Positions 1-9,304 of a DNA stretch of 64,000 nt are shown one piece after another. Origin of the DNA: Deferribacteres bacterium (GTDB taxonomy: Bacteria; Zhuqueibacterota; Zhuqueibacteria; Zhuqueibacterales; Geothermadaptataceae); contig JACKDF010000007.1 of the NCBI GenBank assembly GCA_020633655.1, positions 124,001-188,000 of the forward strand, given 5' to 3'. Made by a program: the position numbers and the translations under genes. Numbering within the stretch: the first letter of the stretch is position 1; each line of letters starts with the position of its first letter. A model generated the notes under the pieces. It saw nothing but the letters and a program-made list of their open reading frames with translations, ran no database searches and was not told the DNA's origin.

Positions 1-203
1 AATGTTAAAAAAGTTTCCGTAAAGTTCGTTTCAAGCTCTGGTTTTCTAAAATCAGCACTGACGGCGTTATTGATTTGTTGCTGTCGCTTTAAGATTTCCC
101 GTTCTAACAGACGCAGTTTTTTAATACGTTCTTTTGCGGTACTTTTTGCAACTTTTGGTGCATGCTGTTTTTGTTGATAAAACAGTTCAGCAATTGTTTC
201 CAC
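1..203 (-). CDS. Aldehyde dehydrogenase, N-terminal part (cut by window edge)
   Basis: The reading frame runs off the left edge, so only the first 67 residues are visible. It opens with GTG at 203, preceded by a good AGGAGAGGG ribosome site. The visible protein has the helical N-terminal pattern of NAD(P)-dependent aldehyde dehydrogenases: a basic stretch (KERIKKLRLLEREILKRQQQ), then the conserved 'D(F/L)xKPxxEtxxTE' type segment seen here as ADFRKPELETNFTE. Such enzymes oxidise aldehydes to carboxylic acids in the cytoplasm. The catalytic Cys and Glu and the NAD-binding fold lie outside the window, so substrate class cannot be judged. It is transcribed divergently from the barrel gene that starts at 391. 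Confidence 0.72.
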   Translation of the reverse strand, partial: METIAELFYQQKQHAPKVAKSTAKERIKKLRLLEREILKRQQQINNAVSADFRKPELETNFTETFLT

Positions 204-250
204 GACCCTCTCCTTTTTCAATTTTAGGGAATGCCGTATGGGTATTTTGT

Positions 251-281
251 TTGATAAAGGATAGAAAAATCTATGTATAAT
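251..281 (+). promoter_or_regulatory. Possible sigma-70-type promoter for the 391 gene
   Basis: TTGATA at 251-256 and TATAAT at 276-281 are separated by 19 bp, which is longer than the optimal 17. They lie about 110 bp upstream of the start codon at 391, in the divergent intergenic region. The -10 match is perfect; the spacer makes the assignment tentative. Confidence 0.3.
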
Positions 282-390
282 TCCAATTGAATTTAATCAC
301 AAAGCCCCATAATTTCGCTGAAACAAATTTTTGTATTGTTGCGTAGATCTGCACTAAGCGAAATCCAGAAATTTAACCACAGGGCATGTT

Positions 391-2079
391 ATGAAAGCTC
401 TTCTTTCTTTTTCAATTTTACTATTCGTTTGCGTGTTTCAGGCACCACTTTTCCCGCAATCAAGTTCTCCCGATTCGACTTCGAACAGGGGTATTAAAAC
501 CTGGGATGATGTCGACCCCTCACGCAAAACTGCACTCATGAATCATGTAAAAGAACGTTATTTAGGGAAAAAGGAAACGACATATTTTTTTGAAGGACAT
601 CAAACCATTCCTTCCGGTGAAAATTTAGATAGTAGTTTGTTGGTGAATGAAGGTGATTTAACTATTGGTGGTCGGATTGATGGCAAAGCCGTTGTAATAA
701 ATGGCGATGTTCATGTATTATCCTCGGCATTTGTTGGTGATAATATCGTGAGTATTAATGGTAAAATTTACAACGAAGAAGGTTCGAAAATTCGTGGTGA
801 ATTAATTGAGACGGTCATTCGATCTTCCGTTGCAGCACAAAAAAGGGTGCGATCCTTCCGTGTTCAAAAGTCTTTCAATACTACAAAATCCTCCGATGAA
901 GGCGAATCCATTGAATGGACAAAAAATTATAACTGGCCTAAAAGAGAGCGCACGGAAAGAAGACGGAACGTTTATTACATGAATCATGAGTATGAAAATT
1001 TAGTGAATGATGATCATGTTGTCTATCGCTATAATCGCGTCGATGGTTTATTTTTGGGCGCAAAATTTCCTCCTGCTCATCGTTTATACTCTGAACCGAT
1101 CAATCTGGATTTAAATGGCTATTTCGGATATGGTTTCGCAGGTAAAGAGTGGCGTTACCGTGGAAATCTTGAACTTGGCTTAGGTGGATACGGCGGGCCT
1201 TTTCTCGGTGCAACACTCTATGATTTAACGGATTCCCAGGACGAATGGATAATTCCCACAGAGGAAAATTCCATCGCAGCAGCACTAATCAAAGAAGATT
1301 TCCAGGATTATTACAAACGACAAGGTTTTGGCTTTTATGCACGGGAAGAAATCGCTTCAGCTTTGGAGTTAAGTGTTGGCTACTACGAGGATGATTATTA
1401 CAGCCTGGAGCGGAATACGAATTGGTCTTTCTTTGGCGGCGACAAGCATTTCCGTTACAATCCACAGATAGATGAGGGTTTGATGAAAACCTATCAAGCA
1501 CAAATCAAACTTGATACCCGTGATGATAAAGAGAGCCCTTATTCCGGTTGGTATTTAGCCGCCTCTGGTATGTGGAATAAATCAAGTACAGAAAGTGCCT
1601 ATGATTACGATCGATATATAGTTGATTTACGACGTTTTATCCCTCTGCGCTACGGTGAAAATTTTGATATTCGTTTGCGCTTGGGAACGGGTCGTGGATA
1701 TATGCCTTTACAACATCTCTTTGATCTTGGGGGCATCTCCACATTACGCGGCTTCAATTACAAATTATTCAGTGGCGATCGACTCGTTTTGGCAAACGTT
1801 GAATATCGCTTCGGTAACCGTTCCAGCCGTTTCAGAGGAAATGGCTTATTTGATCCGTTTAATTTTATTCTTTTTTTCGATACCGGACGAGCATGGTTTG
1901 CAGATTACCACGACAAGTACAATCAGGGATTCAAGCAGTTAAATTGGAGTCTTATGCACTCCAATATTGGAATAGCTTTGACAGATGATGAAGGACGAAT
2001 CCGATTGAACATTGCCAAGAGTATTGATGCGGGACCATCGGATGTCGTTGTAACATTTCGTATTAATCGTGCCTTTTAA
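391..2079 (+). CDS. Omp85/BamA-like outer-membrane barrel protein with bactofilin-like N-terminal domain
   Basis: A 562-residue exported protein. Residues 1-23 are a signal peptide ending near FPQ. Residues about 80-140 form a short repetitive beta stretch (DLTIGGRIDGKAVVINGDV..., then SINGKI, then KIRGE) that resembles the polymer-forming/bactofilin beta-helix. From about residue 200 onward the sequence alternates aromatic and polar residues as in a transmembrane barrel. The motif GGISTLRGFNYKLFSGDRLV is the Omp85/BamA-TamA type loop motif. The chain ends in Phe (INRAF), the usual outer-membrane assembly signal. No POTRA domains are visible, so it is not a housekeeping BamA. It is followed 55 bp later by another exported protein and is probably cotranscribed with it. 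The specific function is unknown. Confidence 0.75.
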   Translation: MKALLSFSILLFVCVFQAPLFPQSSSPDSTSNRGIKTWDDVDPSRKTALMNHVKERYLGKKETTYFFEGHQTIPSGENLDSSLLVNEGDLTIGGRIDGKAVVINGDVHVLSSAFVGDNIVSINGKIYNEEGSKIRGELIETVIRSSVAAQKRVRSFRVQKSFNTTKSSDEGESIEWTKNYNWPKRERTERRRNVYYMNHEYENLVNDDHVVYRYNRVDGLFLGAKFPPAHRLYSEPINLDLNGYFGYGFAGKEWRYRGNLELGLGGYGGPFLGATLYDLTDSQDEWIIPTEENSIAAALIKEDFQDYYKRQGFGFYAREEIASALELSVGYYEDDYYSLERNTNWSFFGGDKHFRYNPQIDEGLMKTYQAQIKLDTRDDKESPYSGWYLAASGMWNKSSTESAYDYDRYIVDLRRFIPLRYGENFDIRLRLGTGRGYMPLQHLFDLGGISTLRGFNYKLFSGDRLVLANVEYRFGNRSSRFRGNGLFDPFNFILFFDTGRAWFADYHDKYNQGFKQLNWSLMHSNIGIALTDDEGRIRLNIAKSIDAGPSDVVVTFRINRAF

Positions 2080-2134
2080 AGATGAAAAATGATTAAACAT
2101 AATTGAATGTAGTTTCAACGTTTAAATAGAGAAG

Positions 2135-2983
2135 ATGAAGATGCGAAAAATTGCATTTTTCCTGCCAGTCCTAATTTTTAGCAGCGGTGTGCTGCTGGCT
2201 CAGGATGAAATTATCCGCAAACGACATAATTATGAATTTGCTTCCGATGAAAAACTGGAAGTCGAGTTGGATATAGATGCCGCTGAAGTGAAATTAATGC
2301 CGAATCCTCACGAATCTGAGCTGTCAATTTATCTTGAGTTTAATGATGCAGCGTTTGATTATCATATTGATTTCGATGAATATGACAACAGGATTTCTCT
2401 TACTTTCGAAAAAGAACACTGGATGAAAGATGACTCGGATAATTACAAGACTGAAATTGAAATATTACTTCCACGCACTGTGATTGTCGATCTCGATTGC
2501 CGAATCAAGGCAGGTGAAGTTAATATGGAGCTTGGCGATCTCTCATTGACGCGTTTTGCATTGAAAACCTGGGCTGGGGATGTAAAGATAAGTTTTGATG
2601 AGGCCAACAGAATTTCCATGCGCTCCCTTACTTTAAATACGAAAGTCGGTGAAACACGATTAAAGAAATTAGGAAACGCACGATTCCGACACGCTGAAAT
2701 TAATAATGGGATTGGTCAGTTGGATGTGGATTTTTCTGGCCTGACGGAAGACGCAACCGCAGATGTGGATTTGGACATTGGAGCCACAGATATTTTTATT
2801 CCCGATAACATTGGGGTAAAACTAAGCGTCCACAAATTTTTGTTCTTATCGCAAGTAGATATTCCCCATAGCTTGCGAAAAAAGGGTTCTTATTATATTA
2901 GTGAGAATTACCAGGATGATGAAAAATCAGTAGTACTGAAAGTGAAACCAGGTATTGGGGATTTGCGAATCTCCTACCACTAG
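2135..2983 (+). CDS. Secreted protein with toastrack (DUF4097-like) beta-helical fold
   Basis: A 282-residue protein with a clear signal peptide (hydrophobic residues 4-21, cleavage near LLAQ). The rest is built of short repeating beta strands with alternating charged and hydrophobic residues (KAGEVNMELGDLSL, KTWAGDVKISFDE, NTKVGETRLKKLG, NNGIGQLDVDFSG, DIGATDIFIP, KPGIGDLRISYH). This regular G-[DE]-x-[hydrophobic] repeat is the pattern of DUF4097/LiaF-type toastrack domains. It is predicted periplasmic or surface exposed and has no catalytic signature. Two in-frame ATG codons (2135 and 2141) could serve as start; both follow AGAGAAG. It lies just downstream of the barrel gene on the same strand. 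The exact role is unknown. Confidence 0.6.
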   Translation: MKMRKIAFFLPVLIFSSGVLLAQDEIIRKRHNYEFASDEKLEVELDIDAAEVKLMPNPHESELSIYLEFNDAAFDYHIDFDEYDNRISLTFEKEHWMKDDSDNYKTEIEILLPRTVIVDLDCRIKAGEVNMELGDLSLTRFALKTWAGDVKISFDEANRISMRSLTLNTKVGETRLKKLGNARFRHAEINNGIGQLDVDFSGLTEDATADVDLDIGATDIFIPDNIGVKLSVHKFLFLSQVDIPHSLRKKGSYYISENYQDDEKSVVLKVKPGIGDLRISYH

Positions 2984-3457
2984 TAAGTCCATTTAAGTTT
3001 TAGTTTTTATCTTTTGGGGGATTGTACTACTTTATCTGCGAATCGTGGATCAACAGCCATCTCATAATTCCTGCCTTGTAGCACCCACCACATTTTCTGC
3101 TTTACTGAATAAAAGAAATATATCTTGTTTTCTACTGCTTTCGGGGAAGAGCGCTTAAAAACTAAAACGGCGAAAAATATTTTCGCCGTTCCAGGAGAGG
3201 AGGGAGGAGTTTATGTAAAATAAATGCGTGTTGTTGATTTGTTAGATGCAACGAAAATTAATTATACAAGAACCATACCATTTTTACATATACCGTGGCC
3301 TACTCAAACTTTCCCATATCTCAAAAATGCTTTGCATGCCGCGTATCAGAATAGTACTTTCTGTTTCAAAATCGTACACAGCCTTTTGTGTCGTGAAATC
3401 CACCCACCATTTTGTATCGATTTGAATTCATTTACATTTTTTTGAACGGAATATTTA
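2984..3457. other. Intergenic region with one strong hairpin
   Basis: No convincing gene is present. A 73-codon frame at 3224-3445 has no ribosome site, no recognisable family and sits in low-complexity AT-rich sequence. The only clear structure is the hairpin at 3166-3190. A purine-rich stretch (GGAGAGGAGGGAGGAG) follows the hairpin but no good start codon lies at the proper distance. Confidence 0.5.
3166..3190 (+). terminator. Perfect 11-bp hairpin, possible terminator of the 391-2983 operon
   Basis: AACGGCGAAAA at 3166-3176 pairs perfectly with TTTTCGCCGTT at 3180-3190 across a 3-nt loop. There is no T-run after the stem, so it may be a weak or factor-dependent terminator, an mRNA 3' stabiliser or a repeat hairpin. 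Confidence 0.4.
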
Positions 3458-4504
3458 ATGCCTGTAACGACGATTTCCTGGTCGGACGAGAAAATTCGTA
3501 TTATCGATCAAACCCAGCTTCCCCTTAATTTAGTCTACTTCGACATTGCCGATGTTCCAACACTCTGCGAGGCCATTGTAAAATTGCGTGTAAGGGGTGC
3601 GCCGGCCATTGGAATTGCAGCTGCATTCGGCGTTTACCTTGGTATCAAGGAAACTCCAGAGTATTTAGAAAAAGAAAAACTGTTCACCGTTATAAATACG
3701 GTTGTTCTCACATTAAAGAAGACACGTCCAACCGCTGTCAATCTAGCCTGGGCGTTAGATCAAATGCTGGAGACCGCACAAAACAACAGTGACAAATCAC
3801 CATTGGAAATCAAAAGTGCCTTATTGGTGAAAGCACTGCAAATGTATGAGGACGACCGTGAAATTAACCGCCGATTGGCTGAACATGGTGCGAGCCTCAT
3901 TCCGCAGAATGCCCAGATTATTACACACTGTAATACTGGCGCATTGGCTACGGTTGATTATGGGACAGCCTTGGGTTCCATTTTTCTTGCCCATTCGAAA
4001 GGAAAAAAAGTACATGTATGGGTAGATGAAACCCGTCCCTTACTACAGGGAGCACGCTTAAATATGTGGGAATTGCAAAATGAAGGAGTAGATTGCACTT
4101 TGATTTGCGATAATACTGCGGCTTTTGTGATGCAGCGCAATAAAATCGATTTGTGTATCGTTGGTGCCGATAGAATTGCTGCAAACGGGGATACAGCCAA
4201 TAAAATAGGTACATTTTCTTTGGCTGTGATCGCTAAATATCATAACGTCCCCTTTTACATCGCTGCTCCTATGAGTTCCTTTGATCAATCTTTGGCCTCA
4301 GGCGCAGAGATACCGATCGAGGAACGGAGTGGTGATGAAGTTGTGCAGGGTTTTGGTCAAAGGATAGCGCCGGAAAATTCCCATGTTTATAGCCCGGCTT
4401 TTGATGTTACACCAAACGAATTGATAACGGCAATAATTACTGATAAAGGAATCATTAAGCCGCCATTTAATCAAAATATACTGTTTGCATTTTCAAGGAT
4501 TTGA
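3458..4504 (+). CDS. mtnA: S-methyl-5-thioribose-1-phosphate isomerase
   Basis: The 348-residue length is typical of the family. The enzyme converts 5-methylthioribose-1-phosphate to 5-methylthioribulose-1-phosphate in the methionine salvage pathway (cytoplasmic aldose-ketose isomerisation). Visible family signatures are VKLRVRGAPAIGIAAAFGVYLG, the catalytic cysteine in ITHCNTGALAT, ETRPLLQGARLNMWEL, and the catalytic aspartate in IVGADRIAANGDTANKIGT. The N-terminus (TISWSDEKIRIIDQTQLP) aligns with the family start, supporting ATG 3458, although its ribosome site is weak. No other methionine-salvage gene (mtnB, C, D, K, P) is adjacent, so the pathway must be encoded elsewhere or be the shorter variant. 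Confidence 0.93.
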   Translation: MPVTTISWSDEKIRIIDQTQLPLNLVYFDIADVPTLCEAIVKLRVRGAPAIGIAAAFGVYLGIKETPEYLEKEKLFTVINTVVLTLKKTRPTAVNLAWALDQMLETAQNNSDKSPLEIKSALLVKALQMYEDDREINRRLAEHGASLIPQNAQIITHCNTGALATVDYGTALGSIFLAHSKGKKVHVWVDETRPLLQGARLNMWELQNEGVDCTLICDNTAAFVMQRNKIDLCIVGADRIAANGDTANKIGTFSLAVIAKYHNVPFYIAAPMSSFDQSLASGAEIPIEERSGDEVVQGFGQRIAPENSHVYSPAFDVTPNELITAIITDKGIIKPPFNQNILFAFSRI

Positions 4505-4711
4505 TTTCTTTTCAAAAAAATCCACTCTCTTAATTTTGTTGAAAAGAAATGCGGGCCCGGTTTTGGGATGGTTAACAACCTAATTCCGAAGGTATTTGGC
4601 CTTAAAAAAGCCTTGCTTGTTAGTATGAATTCGGATATATTTCCAGCAATTTTAACGATTAAACGTTGGAAGTCATACTACATATTACATTTTAAAGTGA
4701 AGGAGAGAGGG

Positions 4712-5815
4712 ATGGTTAAGAACATCTATTCTATTCTTGGAGTTCTCATTCTGGTTGCGGCGTTTTTAGTCGGCTGCCAACCTAAGGAAATAACCTCAGC
4801 AAAAGTTTACAAGCAGCAGAACGATTGGGATAATGCCATAGTTCAACTCGAAAAAGCAGTCCAAACATACCCGGCCAACGCGGAGGCTCACTATCTTTTA
4901 GGCGAAGCTTATGGGGAGAAAAAACGTTGGGCTGAGATGAGTAAAGAATTTGGTGAAAGTCTCAAAATTAATTCTGCTCATGAGAACGATATTAAATACT
5001 ATCGGGATAAATACTGGGTCGAAAATTTTAATAAGGGTGTTGAATTATTTAATAAAGACGATATGGAAGGTTCAGTAAGCAGTTTGAATACGGCTGTTAC
5101 GATCGATCCGGCGAGACCTGAATCATATCGCAATTTAGCTGTTGCTTACGTTCGACTTGATAAAATGGACGAGGCAATAGACGCTTATAAAAACGCAATT
5201 AATGTTGATCCGAAACATGTTGAGACTATCAACAATATGGGTCTCACATACTTTCAGATGAATAAATTTGAAGATGCAATCGAGACATTCAAAAAAGTTT
5301 TAGAAATTGATCCATCAAACGAAAAAGCCATCTCAACAATTGCCTTTTCCTATGATAGATTAGGTCAGACGGATAAAGCGATCGCTGCCTATGAAAATGC
5401 TCTTAAGAGTGAGCCTGATAACGCAGATTTGCTCTTTAACTATGCTCGTTTATTTTATCAAAAAGAAGACTACAATAAAGCTATCTCTATTCTTGAAAAA
5501 GTAGTTGAAAATAATCCCGATGACTACGAATCGCTGCTCAGTGTTGGGGATTCTTATCTCCGTATCGCTGAAAGTTTTAAAAACGACGCGAACAAACTCG
5601 ATGCTGATGGTGGCAGCACAGCAAAAATTGATGAGCTGCGCGGTTTAGCAAAAGAATCTTATGAAAAAGCAATTAAATACCTTGAGCGTGCTGTAAGCAT
5701 TAAAGATGATGTTTCAACAATTTGGCACAATCTGGGTGTTGCCTATATCAACGCCGGTCGTGTCGAAGATGGAACAAAAGCTTTTGAAAAAGCTGAAGCC
5801 TTGAAAAAACAATAA
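4712..5815 (+). CDS. TPR-repeat lipoprotein
   Basis: The start is placed at ATG 4712 because a strong AAGGAGAGAGG precedes it and the next residues form a lipoprotein signal (VLILVAAFLVGCQ, lipobox LVGC), giving 367 residues. An upstream in-frame ATG at 4568 would bury this signal. After lipid-modified Cys the protein is almost entirely tetratricopeptide repeats of about 34 residues with canonical W/Y-A-P spacing, for example NWDNAIVQLEKAVQTYP, KMDEAIDAYKNAINVDP, KFEDAIETFKKVLEIDP, QTDKAIAAYENALKSEP, DYNKAISILEKVVENNP. It is therefore a membrane-anchored periplasmic scaffold for protein interactions. The partner is not evident from the neighbours. A good terminator follows at 5841. Confidence 0.85.
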   Translation: MVKNIYSILGVLILVAAFLVGCQPKEITSAKVYKQQNDWDNAIVQLEKAVQTYPANAEAHYLLGEAYGEKKRWAEMSKEFGESLKINSAHENDIKYYRDKYWVENFNKGVELFNKDDMEGSVSSLNTAVTIDPARPESYRNLAVAYVRLDKMDEAIDAYKNAINVDPKHVETINNMGLTYFQMNKFEDAIETFKKVLEIDPSNEKAISTIAFSYDRLGQTDKAIAAYENALKSEPDNADLLFNYARLFYQKEDYNKAISILEKVVENNPDDYESLLSVGDSYLRIAESFKNDANKLDADGGSTAKIDELRGLAKESYEKAIKYLERAVSIKDDVSTIWHNLGVAYINAGRVEDGTKAFEKAEALKKQ

Positions 5816-5840
5816 ACGGTACATTAAAATCGTTTCAATA

Positions 5841-5870
5841 AAAAAAGCCCTGACAATCAGGGCTTTTTTT
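5841..5870. terminator. Bidirectional intrinsic terminator
   Basis: A run of A, the stem GCCCTGA-CAA-TCAGGGC, and a run of T. The symmetry lets it serve the TPR lipoprotein gene (plus strand) and the convergent glycosyltransferase gene (minus strand). Confidence 0.85.
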
Positions 5871-5903
5871 ATTCTATCGAAATGGAATTCACATATGGGG
5901 GAT

Positions 5904-7400
5904 TTATTTAGATCCATTTTGATTGAGTGCGAATCGTCTTTTTAGTGCATCCTGCCGCGCATTGTTTTTATTGTAAACTTTCATGGCAGTTGGTCGCTGT
6001 ACGTCGGTGTTATCCTCATGGCGGCGGTAGCGGTAAAGTATCTCATGGACCCGGTCCACATCGTACTTTTCCGAAATTTTTAGCACCATATCGTAATCTT
6101 CTCCAAAATTTCCGAAATCCTCAACGTTGTACAGCCCAAATTCCTGTAACACTTTTTTGTGGAAAAATCGTAAGGCACCAGCCCCATCAACACGAAGAAT
6201 ATTGTTCCTGTTATACTCCAAATGTTTGATTATCCCCATGCCAGAAATTGGATTGCTATCAATATCGATGAGATCGTAATAACTGATGGCAAGCCCACAT
6301 TTTGGATGACTTTCCATATAATTAACCATCGATTCGAGGGTGTGTGGTACATATTCATCATCGGAATCGAGCTGGGCGATATATTTTCCACGTGCTTCAT
6401 TAATACCTCTGTTCAGCGCTTCGGCGATACAAGTGCCATCATGTTGAATGAGTCGAACCCGCGAATCAGGGATTGAGCGAACTTCATCCTGCGTACCATC
6501 GTTTGAACCATTGTCTACAATAAGGATTTCAAAATCTGCAAAAGTGCCACCGAGAACCCGGTTCACGGTGTTTTTTATAAAACGTTTCCGGTTTAGAATT
6601 GGGATAACGATAGTAACCATACACTCAAAATTATCGTTTTCGGTGTATGGAATTTCTTTGTTTCTTTGACTTAAATAACAACCGGTTCTTTTTAAAAAAT
6701 TGATGAATACTTGTTCGAGTTCACGTTCCATTTCCTGGGAGTAAAAAAGATAACTGAAGCCGCCTTTTGCGCCTTCGCCGGGTGCATGTAATTTACTTAA
6801 AGCTGGGTCAACTTCAGTAACTTCCCGAATGATGCTTTTATAGAGCGATTTATCGAGGTGGAGTACTTTTACTTTATCCTGGACACGTAAACGAAAGTCG
6901 TATTCTTCAGCATGGAAAAGATGTTCATCAAAACCATTATAGGATTTTAGGGTGCTGATTCGGTAGATACGAAAATATCCCAGAGAAAACCGTTCATCGA
7001 TATTGTTTTTGAACGGCCACAGTTTAACTCCCTTTTCATTTTTATCCCCATCGATGTTAACATAATCGCTGTACAGGATTGCTGCGTTTTCATTTGTTAA
7101 AACGTCTTTTACCGTATTCCAGTTTTCTGCTATTAACTCGATATCGGGAGGAAGAACGACTAAATAAATGCCCTTTGCTTCCGCGTAGCCATCGTTGAAC
7201 AATGCAGCTCTGTTGCGATGCGCTCTTTTTATATACCGTGATTTTTCCTCATGAATGAGTTCGGGAGCATTTGCCGGATTGTGCCGTTCATCGAAGACAA
7301 TAATTTCAAATTCGACGTTTAGGGACAAGATCGATTTGATCTGGTCATTTATCCGTTGATTTTCTTCATAATATGGGATGATAAAACTGAATTGTGTCAC
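5904..7400 (-). CDS. Tandem family 2 glycosyltransferase
   Basis: A 498-residue cytoplasmic protein starting at GTG 7400 after AAAGGAT. It carries two GT2 (GT-A fold) domains. The N-terminal one (FSFIIPYYEENQRINDQIKSI..., residues about 1-210) retains the fold but not a clear DxD, having LPPDIEL where the metal site is expected, so it may be inactive or have altered specificity. The C-terminal domain (about 262-480) is canonical: VTIVIPILNRKRFI, LIVDNGSNDGT, and QLDSDDEYVP containing the DxD. It probably transfers sugars onto a surface polysaccharide or glycoprotein; donor and acceptor are unknown. The phosphodiester-glycosidase gene lies 41 bp upstream on the same strand, suggesting one operon. 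Confidence 0.85.
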   Translation of the reverse strand: MTQFSFIIPYYEENQRINDQIKSILSLNVEFEIIVFDERHNPANAPELIHEEKSRYIKRAHRNRAALFNDGYAEAKGIYLVVLPPDIELIAENWNTVKDVLTNENAAILYSDYVNIDGDKNEKGVKLWPFKNNIDERFSLGYFRIYRISTLKSYNGFDEHLFHAEEYDFRLRVQDKVKVLHLDKSLYKSIIREVTEVDPALSKLHAPGEGAKGGFSYLFYSQEMERELEQVFINFLKRTGCYLSQRNKEIPYTENDNFECMVTIVIPILNRKRFIKNTVNRVLGGTFADFEILIVDNGSNDGTQDEVRSIPDSRVRLIQHDGTCIAEALNRGINEARGKYIAQLDSDDEYVPHTLESMVNYMESHPKCGLAISYYDLIDIDSNPISGMGIIKHLEYNRNNILRVDGAGALRFFHKKVLQEFGLYNVEDFGNFGEDYDMVLKISEKYDVDRVHEILYRYRRHEDNTDVQRPTAMKVYNKNNARQDALKRRFALNQNGSK

Positions 7401-7441
7401 GATTTTATCCTTTTTCTTTTATTTTAAGCTGATTTCCAGCC

Positions 7442-9142
7442 TTATTGTGATACCATAACCGAAACTGGCATCAACCGATCGTTGTGCCCGCTATCGGAAG
7501 GTATATTTACTATTCCTGGCTTTATCTCTGGTTTCAACGCAGGGCCAGCTTTTTGTAAATCAGTCAGGTGGAGTACAGAGGATCCACCACCATCTAAATT
7601 CAGTGCCGGCGCAAAACCAAGTGCCAAGCATAGTTGGGCTACGTCCGTTAAGCTGGCACCGATGGAATGGTCAGTAAAGCGACCATCAATCACTCCTAAA
7701 ACTATTGAATCGCCATCGAGTGCCAGAAAAGTACGTGGTGCTTTGGTTGTGTTTGTATCAAAAGGGAAGCGGGTTGGCGCAACACCCTTGCTTTTCATCC
7801 TGGCGTTCGTTACTCCGGGAAGAAAGTCCTCACAAGTTGCTGGATTTTCGAAAAAATCTTTTGTGATAATCTGATCTTCCTCGACTAAAACGGGTCCTGC
7901 AGAAAGTGCAGTTTTTATTTTTGCGAGTCCAAAATTTTCATGTAAAACTCGGAATGAGAGTCTATTACCATTTCTCTTTATTGCTTGTAAAATATGTTTC
8001 TCATTTGCTCTTCCAGGCAAAGAAAGAACGAAACCACTTTCCGGGATTTTGCATCCTCCACCCGGCTTAAGCGCCACGCAGTGACCAAAGGAAATAACTA
8101 AATTAACTATATCGCCTGTTGGTGTTCGTTGGGACTCTTCCGCCTGATCGGCTAAATATTTTGGGGTGAAAAGGACTACACTGTCCTCGCAACGGTCCGC
8201 TTGATTGATGTAAAAATCACGCTTAAAAACAAGCCAATTTTCCTGCCAGGGTAGACGTATAGCAATATCCCTCATAGAAACTTTGCGGATGAGTGCATGA
8301 TTTTCTTCGTCCACTAAAATTGTCCCTCGCTCGAAAAGCGGCAATTGATATATTTCACCGTCTTCGATTATTAATCCAACCGGGTCATTCATTGCTGCAA
8401 ACATGCTTGTGTATTCTTCCGGAAAATTGAGAAAAAAACCAGCATTTGTAAACGCGATTGCAGCATGATAACCAATCGTATGATTCTGATTGGCTAAAGT
8501 AGCTACTGTTTTTGATATGCGGTGGCTACCCGCTACAGGCACGATTTTGCTTATACAGCCGCGTCCATTATTTATCTTATTATTGCCAATGAAGGCATCA
8601 ACGAAAGCCCTTTCTTGCAGCCACTTTTGTAGTTCGATATCGCCTTCCACCTGAAAACCGTCGTTTGTGTAAAATACACGACCCGCATCGACTGCGTTTT
8701 GTAATGCATACAGCATAGAAATTTCACTACCAATTAAATAAACACTCTCTCCTGCGTCTTCAGTTATAAATAATTCATTTTCTTCACGCGATTTGAGGCG
8801 TCTTTGTAATGGTAAAAATGCGACTGGTTCTACATCTCCAAAATTTCCACGCAGATGTCCACTTGCCCAGACTGTTTGCCAATAGGCATGTGCAATTGCA
8901 TGTTTGAGTTCACTATCATGAACATTTATTTTCGCAGCATGCGCTGGATATATTTGTAGATGCTCCGGTTTAAAAAAAAGCAAATTGAAAGCCAGATTGA
9001 TCGTGTCCTCTCCCTTTGGCATTTGTAATCGAATTCGTTGCCATTTTACTGAGGGCGAAAGCTCTTTTTGCTGGTTCTCAATAAGTGTATTTCGAGGCTG
9101 ATTGCTGAATATCTGTGCTATTTTTTCTGGATTAAAATGCAT
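7442..9142 (-). CDS. Phosphodiester glycosidase (NAGPA-type) domain protein
   Basis: A 566-residue protein with no signal peptide. The C-terminal ~200 residues carry the NAGPA/phosphodiester-glycosidase signature: APRTFLALDGDSIVLGVIDGR, the segment GASLTDVAQLCLALG, and the hallmark ALNLDGGGSSVLHL. Known members cleave or recognise sugar-phosphodiester linkages, or act in exopolysaccharide metabolism. The N-terminal ~350 residues match nothing I recognise. Lack of an export signal is unusual, as many members are extracytoplasmic. Start ATG 9142 gives MHFNPEKIAQIF. It is probably cotranscribed with the downstream glycosyltransferase. Confidence 0.72.
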   Translation of the reverse strand: MHFNPEKIAQIFSNQPRNTLIENQQKELSPSVKWQRIRLQMPKGEDTINLAFNLLFFKPEHLQIYPAHAAKINVHDSELKHAIAHAYWQTVWASGHLRGNFGDVEPVAFLPLQRRLKSREENELFITEDAGESVYLIGSEISMLYALQNAVDAGRVFYTNDGFQVEGDIELQKWLQERAFVDAFIGNNKINNGRGCISKIVPVAGSHRISKTVATLANQNHTIGYHAAIAFTNAGFFLNFPEEYTSMFAAMNDPVGLIIEDGEIYQLPLFERGTILVDEENHALIRKVSMRDIAIRLPWQENWLVFKRDFYINQADRCEDSVVLFTPKYLADQAEESQRTPTGDIVNLVISFGHCVALKPGGGCKIPESGFVLSLPGRANEKHILQAIKRNGNRLSFRVLHENFGLAKIKTALSAGPVLVEEDQIITKDFFENPATCEDFLPGVTNARMKSKGVAPTRFPFDTNTTKAPRTFLALDGDSIVLGVIDGRFTDHSIGASLTDVAQLCLALGFAPALNLDGGGSSVLHLTDLQKAGPALKPEIKPGIVNIPSDSGHNDRLMPVSVMVSQ

Positions 9143-9249
9143 GTGAAAATGTAAGTTATTTTACAAAATTAACTTTTTAAGTTAGCAGGAATCTTTTAAG
9201 AATCCAGATAATTTTCCCGGAACTATTTATTATTTGACACGACAGGTAA

Positions 9250-9285
9250 AAAAAAAGCATGCCGGTTATTCAACCGCATGCTTTT
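9250..9285 (-). terminator. Intrinsic terminator of the HDOD gene
   Basis: On the minus strand a stem built from AAAAGCATGC and its complement, with an inner CGGTT/AACCG extension and a one-base bulge, is followed by an uninterrupted run of nine T. It lies about 20 bp after the stop of the HDOD gene. Confidence 0.8.
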
Positions 9286-9304
9286 ACTGACTTTGGGATA
9301 AATT

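Noticed and set aside
1622..1942. 106-codon frame within the barrel gene
   Set aside because: Lies wholly inside the well-supported barrel gene in another frame and lacks any family signal.
3224..3445. 73-codon frame between the envelope pair and mtnA
   Set aside because: No ribosome site, AT-rich low-complexity composition, no recognisable features.
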